This document shows positions 15,623 through 22,553 of a stretch of 22,553 nt of DNA, piece after piece. The DNA comes from AM-1111 sp046302135 (GTDB taxonomy: Bacteria; Bacteroidota; Bacteroidia; B-17B0; Aurantibacillaceae). A model generated the notes under the pieces. That model did not search any database and was not told where the DNA came from. It saw only the letters and a program-made list of their open reading frames with translations. The stretch's first letter is position 1, and each line of letters opens with the position of its first letter. The stretch lies in contig JBKCIQ010000163.1 of assembly GCA_046302135.1 (NCBI GenBank), positions 1-22,553 on the forward strand, written 5' to 3'. Made by a program: the position numbers and the translations under genes.

Positions 15623-17860
15623 GTGAGAATTTTCAAGGCCATTGTTTTTTATCTGTTCCCCGCATTCCTGTTTTCTCAGGAGGTAAATTGGACTGTGGCC
15701 ATAAAAAGTATAGTAGAGATTAGGACGTGGCAACTTACAACCAAGGCTGAGGAAGAAATTGCACCATTGTCAGGTGCACAGATAAAAGCAACTTCTAATG
15801 GCAGTATTGTAGCAACAGCAACCTCAGGTTCAGACGGTAAATTTACCATTAACCTTCCTGCGAACGGCAATTATGTTGTTGAGGTTTCGTTTCCTGGCTT
15901 GATATCAAAAAAGTTTTCGGTCAATAGTAAGGGTGTTCCTGACGATCTTCAAAAAGACCAGACATTTAAGCCCTCCTTTGGTATTGGAGGATTTATTTTG
16001 AGTAAACCCTTTAAAGGAATAAATTACTCAGGGTTATCCAATCCTCTTGTTCATGTAATTTATGATGGAAGTGTAAAAAATTTTGATGATGATGAGTCTT
16101 TCACTGAAAGAGGATTGGAGGTAGCAGGTAAAATTTTTGATGATGAACAAAATCTTGTAAATAATTTTTGCAGCTTGAATAAGCAAGGTGATCAGGCAAT
16201 GAAGAAACCTGATTGTCCCTTGGCAAAAACGTTGTATGAAAAAGCGAATACACTTATTCCTGGAGAGCTATATCCTGCCGAGCAATTAAAAAAAGTCGGT
16301 GATTGTTTGAAAGAAATTGAGCAGGCTGAAAAGAAGAGTAAAGAAGCTGCTGCTGCAAAACAGAGAGCGGACAGCCTAGCTAAGGTAGCAGAGAAGGAAA
16401 AACAAATACAACAACAAAAGGAAAAGGAGCAAAAACTTGCAAAAGAGAAAAGGGAAAAAGAGATTTCAGATTCTATAAAGGTTTTAAAAGAAACGGAGCT
16501 TGCAAAGACGGCAGATGAAGACAAGCGACTCAAGCAAGAAGAGGTATTAAAAAAACAAAAATCCGACAGCTTAGCTAAAGCTGCTGAAAAGGAAAAACAA
16601 ATACAACAACAGAAAGAAAAGGATCAAAAACTTGCAAAAGAGAAAAGAGAAAAAGAGATTTCAGATTCTATAAAGGTTGTAAAGGAAAAAGAGCTTGCAA
16701 AGAAGGCAGAGGAAGAGAAGCGACTCAAGCAAGAAGAGGTTTTAAAAAAACAAAAATCTGACAGTTTAGCTAAGGCTGCTGAAAAGGAAAAACAAATACA
16801 ACAACAGAAGGAAAAGGATCAAAAACTTGCAAAAGAAAAAAGAGAAAAAGAGATTTCAGATTCTATAAAGGTTGTAAAAGAAAAAGAGCTTGCAAAGAAG
16901 GTTGAGGAAGAGAAGCGAATCAAGCAAGAAGAATTATTGAAAAAGCAGAAGTCAGACAGTATTGCTAAAGCGCTTGAAAAGCAAAAAGAGATTCAGAAGG
17001 AGAAAGAAAAACAAGCAAAAGAGGTTCGTGAAAAACAAGTCACAGATTCCTTGAAGTCAGTAAAGGAAAAAGAGCTTGCAAATAAAGGCGAGGAAGAGAA
17101 ACGACTCAAGCAAGAAGAGGCATTAAAAAAACAAAAATCTGACAGTTTAGCTAAGGCTGCTGAAAAACAAAAGGAGATTGCAAGAGAAAAGGATAAGAAA
17201 GTTCAGTCATTAAGGGAAAAACAGATTTCAGATTCATTGAGGGTTGAAAAAGAGAAACTGGCGGCAGTAAAAAAGGAGGAAGAAAAGAATAAAAAGCTTC
17301 AGGAAAAAGTTTTACAGCAACGAAATGATAGCATTGCAAGGGTTGCTGAAAAACAAAAAAAGATTCAGGAACAAAAAGCCAAAGAAATAAAGATGGTCAA
17401 CGAAAAAAAACAGAAGGCATTTTCAGACTCGGTAAAAAAATCAGAAGAGAAGAAGTCTGAGTTGATAAAACAAAATTTAAAGAAACAGATTGAAGATAGT
17501 CTTAACAATGCCAAAAAAGAAAAGAACGCTAACAACAAAAATTCACAAAATATTTCCAAAAAAGATACCGTAACAAAACAAACTTCTTTTTCGTCTGAAT
17601 CTCAACTCGAAATAAAGAATGTATCAACTGATGAGAAAGATCTGAACGTAAAGTCAGGGGATAAAAAAGGAAAAGTAAGAAGCAGTCTTGGAGATGATCA
17701 ATATAAGGCGGAAATTAAAAAGGCAGATAGATTTTTTAATCTTAGGAAGTACGTCGAAGCTTCTTTTCACTACGAAAACGCGCTGCGGATGAAACCTGAA
17801 GATGAATACTCAAAAAAGAGGTTACAAGAGATATCAGATAATTTGAAATCTAAAAAATAA
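15623..17860 (+). CDS. Exported coiled-coil repeat protein with regulatory-like and TPR domains
   Basis: A 745-residue exported protein. It starts with GTG (15623-15625), followed by a signal peptide (MRIFKAIVFYLFPAFLFSQ). No in-frame ATG lies nearby and the signal peptide is complete from this GTG. Then comes a carboxypeptidase-regulatory/CNA-B-like beta domain (about 45-105, with LSGAQIKATSNGSIVATAT and SDGKFTINLPANGNYVVEVS). Next is a region with two cysteines and helical TPR-like character (about 150-235, CPLAKTLYEKANTLIPGE). A very long charged Lys/Glu/Gln coiled coil follows (about 235-640), built of 62-65-residue repeats each starting with DSLAKAAEK or a variant. A C-terminal TPR closes it (about 690-745, ADRFFNLRKYVEASFHYENALRMKPEDEY). 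I do not recognise a named family; the layout suggests an envelope scaffold or spacer. Such helical regions match many unrelated coiled-coil proteins, so homology calls inside the repeats would be unreliable. Confidence 0.8.
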   Translation: MRIFKAIVFYLFPAFLFSQEVNWTVAIKSIVEIRTWQLTTKAEEEIAPLSGAQIKATSNGSIVATATSGSDGKFTINLPANGNYVVEVSFPGLISKKFSVNSKGVPDDLQKDQTFKPSFGIGGFILSKPFKGINYSGLSNPLVHVIYDGSVKNFDDDESFTERGLEVAGKIFDDEQNLVNNFCSLNKQGDQAMKKPDCPLAKTLYEKANTLIPGELYPAEQLKKVGDCLKEIEQAEKKSKEAAAAKQRADSLAKVAEKEKQIQQQKEKEQKLAKEKREKEISDSIKVLKETELAKTADEDKRLKQEEVLKKQKSDSLAKAAEKEKQIQQQKEKDQKLAKEKREKEISDSIKVVKEKELAKKAEEEKRLKQEEVLKKQKSDSLAKAAEKEKQIQQQKEKDQKLAKEKREKEISDSIKVVKEKELAKKVEEEKRIKQEELLKKQKSDSIAKALEKQKEIQKEKEKQAKEVREKQVTDSLKSVKEKELANKGEEEKRLKQEEALKKQKSDSLAKAAEKQKEIAREKDKKVQSLREKQISDSLRVEKEKLAAVKKEEEKNKKLQEKVLQQRNDSIARVAEKQKKIQEQKAKEIKMVNEKKQKAFSDSVKKSEEKKSELIKQNLKKQIEDSLNNAKKEKNANNKNSQNISKKDTVTKQTSFSSESQLEIKNVSTDEKDLNVKSGDKKGKVRSSLGDDQYKAEIKKADRFFNLRKYVEASFHYENALRMKPEDEYSKKRLQEISDNLKSKK
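16370..17494 (+). repeat. Six tandem 195/186-bp coding repeats
   Basis: Repeat units begin at the Asp codon of D-S-L/I-A: 16370, 16565, 16760, 16955, 17141 and 17327, ending about 17494. Spacings are 195, 195, 195, 186 and 186 bp, then a shorter last unit (168 bp). Units two and three are almost identical in DNA (for example the stretch around CAAATACAACAACAG and the one around TTTCAGATTCTATAAAGG), pointing to recent duplication; units four to six have diverged. Each unit itself has two halves of about 33 and 32 residues, each opening with S-D-S. All spacings are multiples of three, so copy number can change without breaking the frame. Confidence 0.92.
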
Positions 17861-17898
17861 CTCTTTTCACAGGTTAATTGTTTTTCAATCATCATTTT

Positions 17899-17931
17899 TT
17901 GTTTTGTATAGGGTAAAAATGTGTAAGTTTG
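17899..17931 (+). promoter_or_regulatory. Promoter of the aldehyde dehydrogenase-slyD unit
   Basis: TAAGTTTG (17924-17931) is a perfect TAnnTTTG box. Two TTG triplets lie at allowed -33 positions: 17899-17901 (22-base spacer) and 17904-17906 (17-base spacer). The ATG at 17949 follows 17 bases after the box. The in-frame TTG at 17904 and ATG at 17919 lie upstream of the predicted transcription start, so neither can be the start codon from this promoter. Confidence 0.7.
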
Positions 17932-17948
17932 AGGGAACTTTCATATTT

Positions 17949-19505
17949 ATGGAAACATTAAAATTAACTGATAACTACGGCTTGAAAAATGCATTGTCTG
18001 TTCTGGGTGTGCAAGCAATTAATAATGGTTGTTCTACCGGAAATGGTTTTTTTGCCAATGGTGAAATTTTAGAATCTTATTCGCCAGTTGATGGCCAATT
18101 AATTGCTAAAGTAAAAATTGCTGACGTGCAGGATTATGAAAAAATAATTCAGACCGCAAGCATTGCATTTAAGTATTGGAGAAAAATTCCTGCACCTAAG
18201 CGTGGAGAAATTGTTCGGCAGTTCGGAATGAAACTCAGGGAAAAAAAGAACGAGTTAGGAAAACTTGTTTCTTACGAAATGGGCAAATCATTTCAGGAAG
18301 GCTTAGGTGAAGTACAGGAAATGATTGATATCTGTGATTTTGCAGTTGGCCTTTCACGCCAGTTGCATGGTCTTACAATGCATAGCGAAAGACCCGACCA
18401 CAGGATGTATGAGCAGTGGCACCCTCTAGGAATTGTTGGGATTATTTCAGCTTTTAATTTTCCGGTTGCCGTTTGGAGCTGGAATACAGCACTTGCTTGG
18501 GTTTGTGGAAATGTTTGTGTTTGGAAACCATCCAGTAAAACTCCACTTTGCGCCGTAGCATGCCAGAATATTTGGAATGAAGTTGCTAAAGAAAATGATT
18601 TACCAGAAGGTATATCTTGTTTATTGGTAAGTAATGCAAAAACAGGAGAGCGTATGTCAGAGGATAAACGCGTTCCGTTAGTATCGGCAACCAGTTCAAC
18701 GCGTGTTGGTAAAATTGTTGGAGTTAAGGTTGCTGAGCGTTTTGGCAGAAGCCTTTTAGAACTAGGAGGTAATAATGCCATCATCATTACTCCGGAAGCA
18801 GATATTCAGAGTTGTCTACCTGCAATTGTTTTTGGTGCTGTAGGAACAGCAGGTCAACGCTGCACCACTACCAGAAGACTTATAATACACGAAAGTATTT
18901 ATGAGTCAGTAAAGGAAACAATTGTTAAAGCTTATGCGCAGTTGAAGATTGGAAATCCACTCGATGAGAAAAATCATGTTGGGCCACTAATTGATAAATC
19001 AGCAGTTAATGACTACCTAAACGCAATTGAAAGGGTAATCTCTGAAGGTGGTAAAATGATTGTTCCTGGCGGTGTTCTTGATGGTAAGGGATATGAGAGC
19101 GGTTGTTATGTAAAACCTGCAATAGCTGAGGCAAAAAATGATTTTGCAATTGTGCAGCATGAGACTTTCGCCCCTGTCCTTTATATCATGAAATATAAAA
19201 CTTTGGATGAAGCAATTGAGATGCAGAACAGTGTTCCTCAGGGATTATCATCTGCTATAATGACACTAAATATGCGGGAGGCTGAGCAATTTTTGAGTTC
19301 TGCCGGTTCTGATTGTGGAATTGCAAATGTAAATATTGGTACTAGTGGCGCAGAAATCGGAGGTGCATTTGGCGGCGAAAAAGAAACCGGAGGAGGAAGG
19401 GAGTCCGGAAGTGACGCGTGGAAAACTTATATGCGCCGTCAAACCAACACCATAAATTACGGAACAAAGCTTCCGTTGGCGCAGGGAATAAAATTTGAAA
19501 TTTAA
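17949..19505 (+). CDS. ALDH7-type aldehyde dehydrogenase (alpha-aminoadipic semialdehyde type)
   Basis: An NAD(P)-dependent aldehyde dehydrogenase of 518 residues, closest in motifs to the ALDH7/antiquitin group. Members of that group oxidise alpha-aminoadipic semialdehyde in lysine breakdown. Visible features are IISAFNFPVAVWSWN (Asn170), WKPSSKTPL (cofactor Lys), VPLVSATSSTRVGK (NAD-binding region), ELGGNNAIII with general base Glu271, and GTAGQRCTTTRR with catalytic Cys305. The C-terminal part contains IGGAFGGEKETGGGRESGSDAWK, typical of the family. The whole sequence looks intact and cytoplasmic. The start is set at METLKLTDNYG. Upstream in-frame TTG/ATG codons overlap the promoter. The slyD-like gene follows after 21 bp, probably in one operon. 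No other lysine-degradation gene is in the window, so the exact substrate is inferred from the subfamily only. Confidence 0.9.
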   Translation: METLKLTDNYGLKNALSVLGVQAINNGCSTGNGFFANGEILESYSPVDGQLIAKVKIADVQDYEKIIQTASIAFKYWRKIPAPKRGEIVRQFGMKLREKKNELGKLVSYEMGKSFQEGLGEVQEMIDICDFAVGLSRQLHGLTMHSERPDHRMYEQWHPLGIVGIISAFNFPVAVWSWNTALAWVCGNVCVWKPSSKTPLCAVACQNIWNEVAKENDLPEGISCLLVSNAKTGERMSEDKRVPLVSATSSTRVGKIVGVKVAERFGRSLLELGGNNAIIITPEADIQSCLPAIVFGAVGTAGQRCTTTRRLIIHESIYESVKETIVKAYAQLKIGNPLDEKNHVGPLIDKSAVNDYLNAIERVISEGGKMIVPGGVLDGKGYESGCYVKPAIAEAKNDFAIVQHETFAPVLYIMKYKTLDEAIEMQNSVPQGLSSAIMTLNMREAEQFLSSAGSDCGIANVNIGTSGAEIGGAFGGEKETGGGRESGSDAWKTYMRRQTNTINYGTKLPLAQGIKFEI

Positions 19506-19526
19506 TTATCGAAAAAACTTTTTAAA

Positions 19527-20039
19527 ATGAAAATAGGAAAAGACACTGTAGTTTCGGTTGATTATCATCTCACTTCTAGTATTGAGGGAGAGGCAGAAAA
19601 TCTTGTAGAACAAACCACCTTAGAACACCCATTTGTTTTTTTATTTGGTAGTGGGAGTTTATTGCCTGACTTCGAAAAAAACATGTTGGGTAAAATTGCC
19701 GGTGAGCCTTTTGATTTTAAGATCGAAGCAGAAAACGGTTACGGTTTGGTACAGGAAGATTACATTGTCAAAATTGATAAATCTGCTTTTATGGTAGATG
19801 GTAATTTTGATGCTGAAAGGGTTAATGTTGGAAATGAACTGGAAATGAATGATGCTGATGGTAATATTTTGGTTGGATTGGTTGTTGAAATTACTGATGA
19901 ACATGTAACAATGGATTTTAATCATCCGCTTGCCGGGCATAATTTACACTTTAAAGGAAAAATTCTTGAGGTTCGTGAAGCAACACCAGATGAAATTTCT
20001 CATGGCCATGTACACGGCCCGGGTGGGCATCACCATTAA
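19527..20039 (+). CDS. SlyD-like FKBP-type peptidyl-prolyl isomerase
   Basis: A 170-residue cytoplasmic prolyl cis-trans isomerase and chaperone of the SlyD group. The FKBP half starts with VVSVDYHLTSSIEGE and includes FLFGSGSLLPDFEKNMLGK and a GEPFDFKIEAENGYG segment. The insert-in-flap chaperone domain (about 70-125) interrupts it, and the FKBP fold resumes with MDFNHPLAGHNLHFKGKILEV. The last 13 residues are His-rich (SHGHVHGPGGHHH, six His). In SlyD proteins such tails bind nickel and other divalent metals, so a metal role is likely, but no hydrogenase or urease gene is seen here. The ATG lies 21 bp after the aldehyde dehydrogenase stop codon, and a candidate terminator follows. Length is typical. 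Confidence 0.93.
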   Translation: MKIGKDTVVSVDYHLTSSIEGEAENLVEQTTLEHPFVFLFGSGSLLPDFEKNMLGKIAGEPFDFKIEAENGYGLVQEDYIVKIDKSAFMVDGNFDAERVNVGNELEMNDADGNILVGLVVEITDEHVTMDFNHPLAGHNLHFKGKILEVREATPDEISHGHVHGPGGHHH

Positions 20040-20047
20040 ATCAATCG

Positions 20048-20076
20048 ACCTAAATTAGGGTATATTTTAGGTTTTT
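20048..20076 (+). terminator. Candidate terminator after slyD
   Basis: ACCTAAA (20048-20054) pairs with TTTAGGT (20066-20072), with an 11-base loop, and runs directly into TTTTT. It begins 9 bases after the slyD stop codon. The stem is short, so strength is moderate. Confidence 0.55.
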
Positions 20077-20105
20077 CATACGTAATTTTTCTCAACAAAA
20101 AGGTA

Positions 20106-20113
20106 TACTTTTG
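20106..20113 (+). promoter_or_regulatory. Promoter -7 box of the PKD/SprB-repeat gene
   Basis: TACTTTTG, a perfect TAnnTTTG box, ends 16 bases before the ATG at 20130. No TTG is found at the usual -33 distance. Lying between a terminator and a signal-peptide gene, it is well placed. Confidence 0.6.
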
Positions 20114-20129
20114 CCGAAACTACTTTTTA

Positions 20130-22553
20130 ATGAAAAAACTTTTAGCACTTTTTTTGGTGTTGTTTTGCTCATCTCGGTTCGTTGGTCAAAATATTTTGTC
20201 AATAACTGCAAATACCTCTACAGGTTGTGCTCCTGACTCAGTGGATATTTCCTACTTCGATCCCGGAGCAGTTTCATATAATGTAACAATCAATGGTTAT
20301 GGATATTATCAGTTTTTAAATACCACTAGCACTACTTATTCATTTAATGCACCATATGGTGGAAATTACTCAATTTATGTTGATGCTTTGGATACGTCTA
20401 ACAGTGTTATTGCGACCGGTTCCACTTCAATCAATTTGAAGGGCCTTTATGCCGGAGAATTAAATAGCAGTATTTCTCAGGGTATTTGTCCTGGAGATAA
20501 AATTAGCTTTTGGGCAGGAGGATATTATGAAAATTCTGTGTCTACCTCTTGGGATATGGGCAATGGAACAATTTATAGTCAACTCCCATATTCATATATA
20601 GATTATGTTTACAACTCAACAGGAACCTATACTGTAACCTGTCAGGCAAGCTTTGATGGTTGTCCATCTCAAACTATATCAGATACGATTGTAATTACGA
20701 ATTCAACTTTAAATGTTCCTTTTTTTGAGGGTTATATTTTTCCCAATGATTCTGTTTGTCCAAACACACAGGTTGAATTGATTGGACCTTATCAATATTC
20801 CCTTAACTATGATTTTGGAGATGGAACTTTTTCAAGTAGTTCAGGCGTTCATAGCTATCAACTAACTGGCAGTTATCCTGTAAGCATTACTGCAATTAAT
20901 GGTTGCGGAAATACCTATACTGCATTTGATACAATTCGAGTTGTAAATAATGCTTCTTACACTGAATTTTTAAGTATTTATGTTGGTGGTATAAGTCAGG
21001 ATTCAATTGTATGTCCAAACACAGATCTTTATTTTTATGCAAACTCATCTGTGGCGTCCAGTTATCATTGGGATTTCGGGAATAATGACACAACCAACCT
21101 AGAAAACCCAACCAGAACATTTTTAACTACTGGAATTAAACAGATTTCATTAACAGCCACCAATGGTTGTGGTAACTCTAAAACAGTAACAAAAAATATT
21201 TATGTTACAGATACAATTCATCCTGGTTCAATTTCGGTTAGTGCCATTGACTCTATCTGTCCAAACCAGCCATTTTACATTGATGTTAACGTTCCCGGTG
21301 CTCCATATTCTGATGATGATAATTATTTGTATGATTTCGGAGACACCAGTTTCTCGGTTGGTTCATCTTTGGTTTATTATTTCACAACTCCCGGTAATTA
21401 CAATGTGAATATTACCTATACCAACGGTTGCGGAAATTCCGTAAGTTATAATCAAACAATTTATTCTGGAAGTTCAGCAGGTACACAACCTATAGTTCAG
21501 TTTCAAAATTTGGGGGTAGTTTGTGCAGGTGATACTGCAGTTTTTGTTTCTTTTCCTTCAGGGGGAAGCATGACATATCAGGTTGATTTTGGAGATGGAA
21601 CACCTGTTACCGGGGCCTATTCACAAATTTATGCCGATGGAGAGTTGTACAACATCTATAAGCACGTTTATACTTCAATTGGAAATTTTAATGCAACGCT
21701 CACTTATGCAAGTCAGTGTGGAGGTCAACAATCCATTTCCTCTCCGGCAGGTGCATCTTCGATAGCCCCTGCATCAGCAGAGTTTTTTTATGATGAAACT
21801 ATCAATTATTGTTTAGGTGATGAGATAACCTTCTACGCTTTTGGCGCATCCTCTTACGAATGGGATTTTGGCGACGGAACAGGAACCTTACAAACAACAG
21901 GTTCGTTGATACCTGTAAAGCACAGATTCAATCAGCCGGGCATTTACAAGGTAAATCTGGTAGCCTACAGCAATTGTGGTCAACTGGACTCTTCCTATGA
22001 ATATGTGAATATACCTGATAGTAAGATCAAAATTATTACCAATCAGGTTGCTTCCAATTGCGGTTTATCTGATGGTAAAGCCATAGCAATAGCATCAGGA
22101 GGAACACTGCCCTATGTTTACGAATGGACCAATGGTGACAATGGATTTATTGCTGATAGTATTCCTGCAGGAATTTATTCTGTAACTGTTAAAGATAAGA
22201 AAGGTTGCTCAAATTACTCAATAGCCACTGTAAGTGACATTCAGGGCCCAACAATTCTGGTTAACAATGTTATTGACGCAAGTTGCAATAATGGAAATAA
22301 TGGAGTGATTGACATTTCTGTAATTGGAAGTTCTGCGCCTTATTCCTTTGTTTGGAGTAATGGAAAAACAACTGAAGACATTAATAATCTTGTGGCCGGA
22401 CCTTACGAAGTAATTGTAACTGATGCAAATGGTTGTAAAGCAACAAAGAGCATATATGTTGAGGAACCGGACCCGTATTATATTTCTTTTACATCACTAC
22501 TTCCGCCTTGCGGATCTAACAACGGTGCTTTGACTGCAAATATACTTGGTAAT
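20130..22553 (+). CDS. PKD- and SprB-repeat surface adhesin, N-terminal part
   Basis: The first 808 codons of a large secreted protein that continues past the right edge; the frame is open throughout. A signal peptide (MKKLLALFLVLFCSSRFVGQ) is followed by an Ig-like stretch. About five or six PKD-type domains come next (about residues 110-625), marked by YDFGDGTFSS, WDFGNNDTTN, YDFGDTSFSV, VDFGDGTPVT and WDFGDGTGTL, each with a later G-x-Y or equivalent strand. SprB-type repeats follow from about residue 631, for example PYSFVWSNGKTTEDI and GPYEVIVTDANGC. SprB is a gliding adhesin of Flavobacterium; PKD and SprB repeats are typical of large T9SS-exported surface proteins, which usually end in a gliding-motility-associated or T9SS C-terminal domain, here out of view. 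Each domain carries one Cys near its start (CPN-like) and one near its end (NGCGN or NGC). Ligand and function are unknown. Confidence 0.88.
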   Translation, partial: MKKLLALFLVLFCSSRFVGQNILSITANTSTGCAPDSVDISYFDPGAVSYNVTINGYGYYQFLNTTSTTYSFNAPYGGNYSIYVDALDTSNSVIATGSTSINLKGLYAGELNSSISQGICPGDKISFWAGGYYENSVSTSWDMGNGTIYSQLPYSYIDYVYNSTGTYTVTCQASFDGCPSQTISDTIVITNSTLNVPFFEGYIFPNDSVCPNTQVELIGPYQYSLNYDFGDGTFSSSSGVHSYQLTGSYPVSITAINGCGNTYTAFDTIRVVNNASYTEFLSIYVGGISQDSIVCPNTDLYFYANSSVASSYHWDFGNNDTTNLENPTRTFLTTGIKQISLTATNGCGNSKTVTKNIYVTDTIHPGSISVSAIDSICPNQPFYIDVNVPGAPYSDDDNYLYDFGDTSFSVGSSLVYYFTTPGNYNVNITYTNGCGNSVSYNQTIYSGSSAGTQPIVQFQNLGVVCAGDTAVFVSFPSGGSMTYQVDFGDGTPVTGAYSQIYADGELYNIYKHVYTSIGNFNATLTYASQCGGQQSISSPAGASSIAPASAEFFYDETINYCLGDEITFYAFGASSYEWDFGDGTGTLQTTGSLIPVKHRFNQPGIYKVNLVAYSNCGQLDSSYEYVNIPDSKIKIITNQVASNCGLSDGKAIAIASGGTLPYVYEWTNGDNGFIADSIPAGIYSVTVKDKKGCSNYSIATVSDIQGPTILVNNVIDASCNNGNNGVIDISVIGSSAPYSFVWSNGKTTEDINNLVAGPYEVIVTDANGCKATKSIYVEEPDPYYISFTSLLPPCGSNNGALTANILGN

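Noticed and set aside
16192..16533. A 113-residue Ser/Phe-rich minus-strand frame in the coiled-coil gene
   Set aside because: Low-complexity complement of a Lys/Glu-rich repeat; composition artefact.
16370..17494. CRISPR array
   Set aside because: The regular repeats are 186-195 bp, contiguous without spacers, and in frame within a signal-peptide protein.
18293..18787. A 164-residue minus-strand frame inside the aldehyde dehydrogenase gene
   Set aside because: Antisense shadow of a well-conserved enzyme region; no signal, motif or promoter supports it.
1..22553. Mobile element, prophage or defence system
   Set aside because: No transposase, integrase, terminal repeats, phage or nuclease-type genes were recognised; genes are housekeeping or envelope genes with coherent strand layout.

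Overview
The window reads as chromosomal DNA of a low-GC Bacteroidota, most likely of the Flavobacteriales type. The reasons are: two proteins end in type IX secretion (T9SS) sorting domains with the YPNPS motif; a PKD/SprB-repeat surface protein, an Omp28-type lipoprotein, and DUF6089 and DUF6029 family proteins are present; and most transcription units are preceded by the Bacteroidota -7 promoter box TAnnTTTG, with no Shine-Dalgarno sequence. The exact genus cannot be read from the sequence.

Left half (1-8829, all minus strand; transcription order is right to left). The order is mfd (transcription-repair coupling factor, TTG start), an overlapping orphan sensor histidine kinase, a secreted M14 zinc carboxypeptidase with a T9SS tail, a DUF6089 outer-membrane barrel protein, uppS (undecaprenyl diphosphate synthase), and the first 73 codons of bamA, which overlaps uppS by ATGA. 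The bamA start is easily missed because the gene runs off the window.

A divergent promoter region (8830-8961) separates this from the right half, which is all plus strand. First comes a 653-residue T9SS cargo protein carrying a thioredoxin-like Omp28 region (CGPC), closed by a strong intrinsic terminator. Next is a compact three-gene operon: a TlpA-like thioredoxin (CKPC), a DUF6029 outer-membrane barrel with a C-terminal CVGGVC pair, and an Omp28-related lipoprotein (CGNC). These four genes form an envelope thiol/disulfide island and are the best candidate here for a poorly described system. After it come a GT4 glycosyltransferase resembling the TIGR03087 family, an exported protein dominated by a 195-bp tandem coiled-coil repeat with a terminal TPR, an ALDH7-type aldehyde dehydrogenase followed closely by a SlyD-like FKBP isomerase, and the first 808 codons of a PKD/SprB-repeat adhesin that continues beyond the right edge.

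Several apparent upstream TTG start codons (DUF6089, TlpA, ALDH) lie inside promoter elements. Starts were therefore moved to the downstream ATG, which places signal peptides correctly and implies very short 5' leaders. No tRNA, rRNA, insertion sequence, CRISPR array or phage gene was seen.
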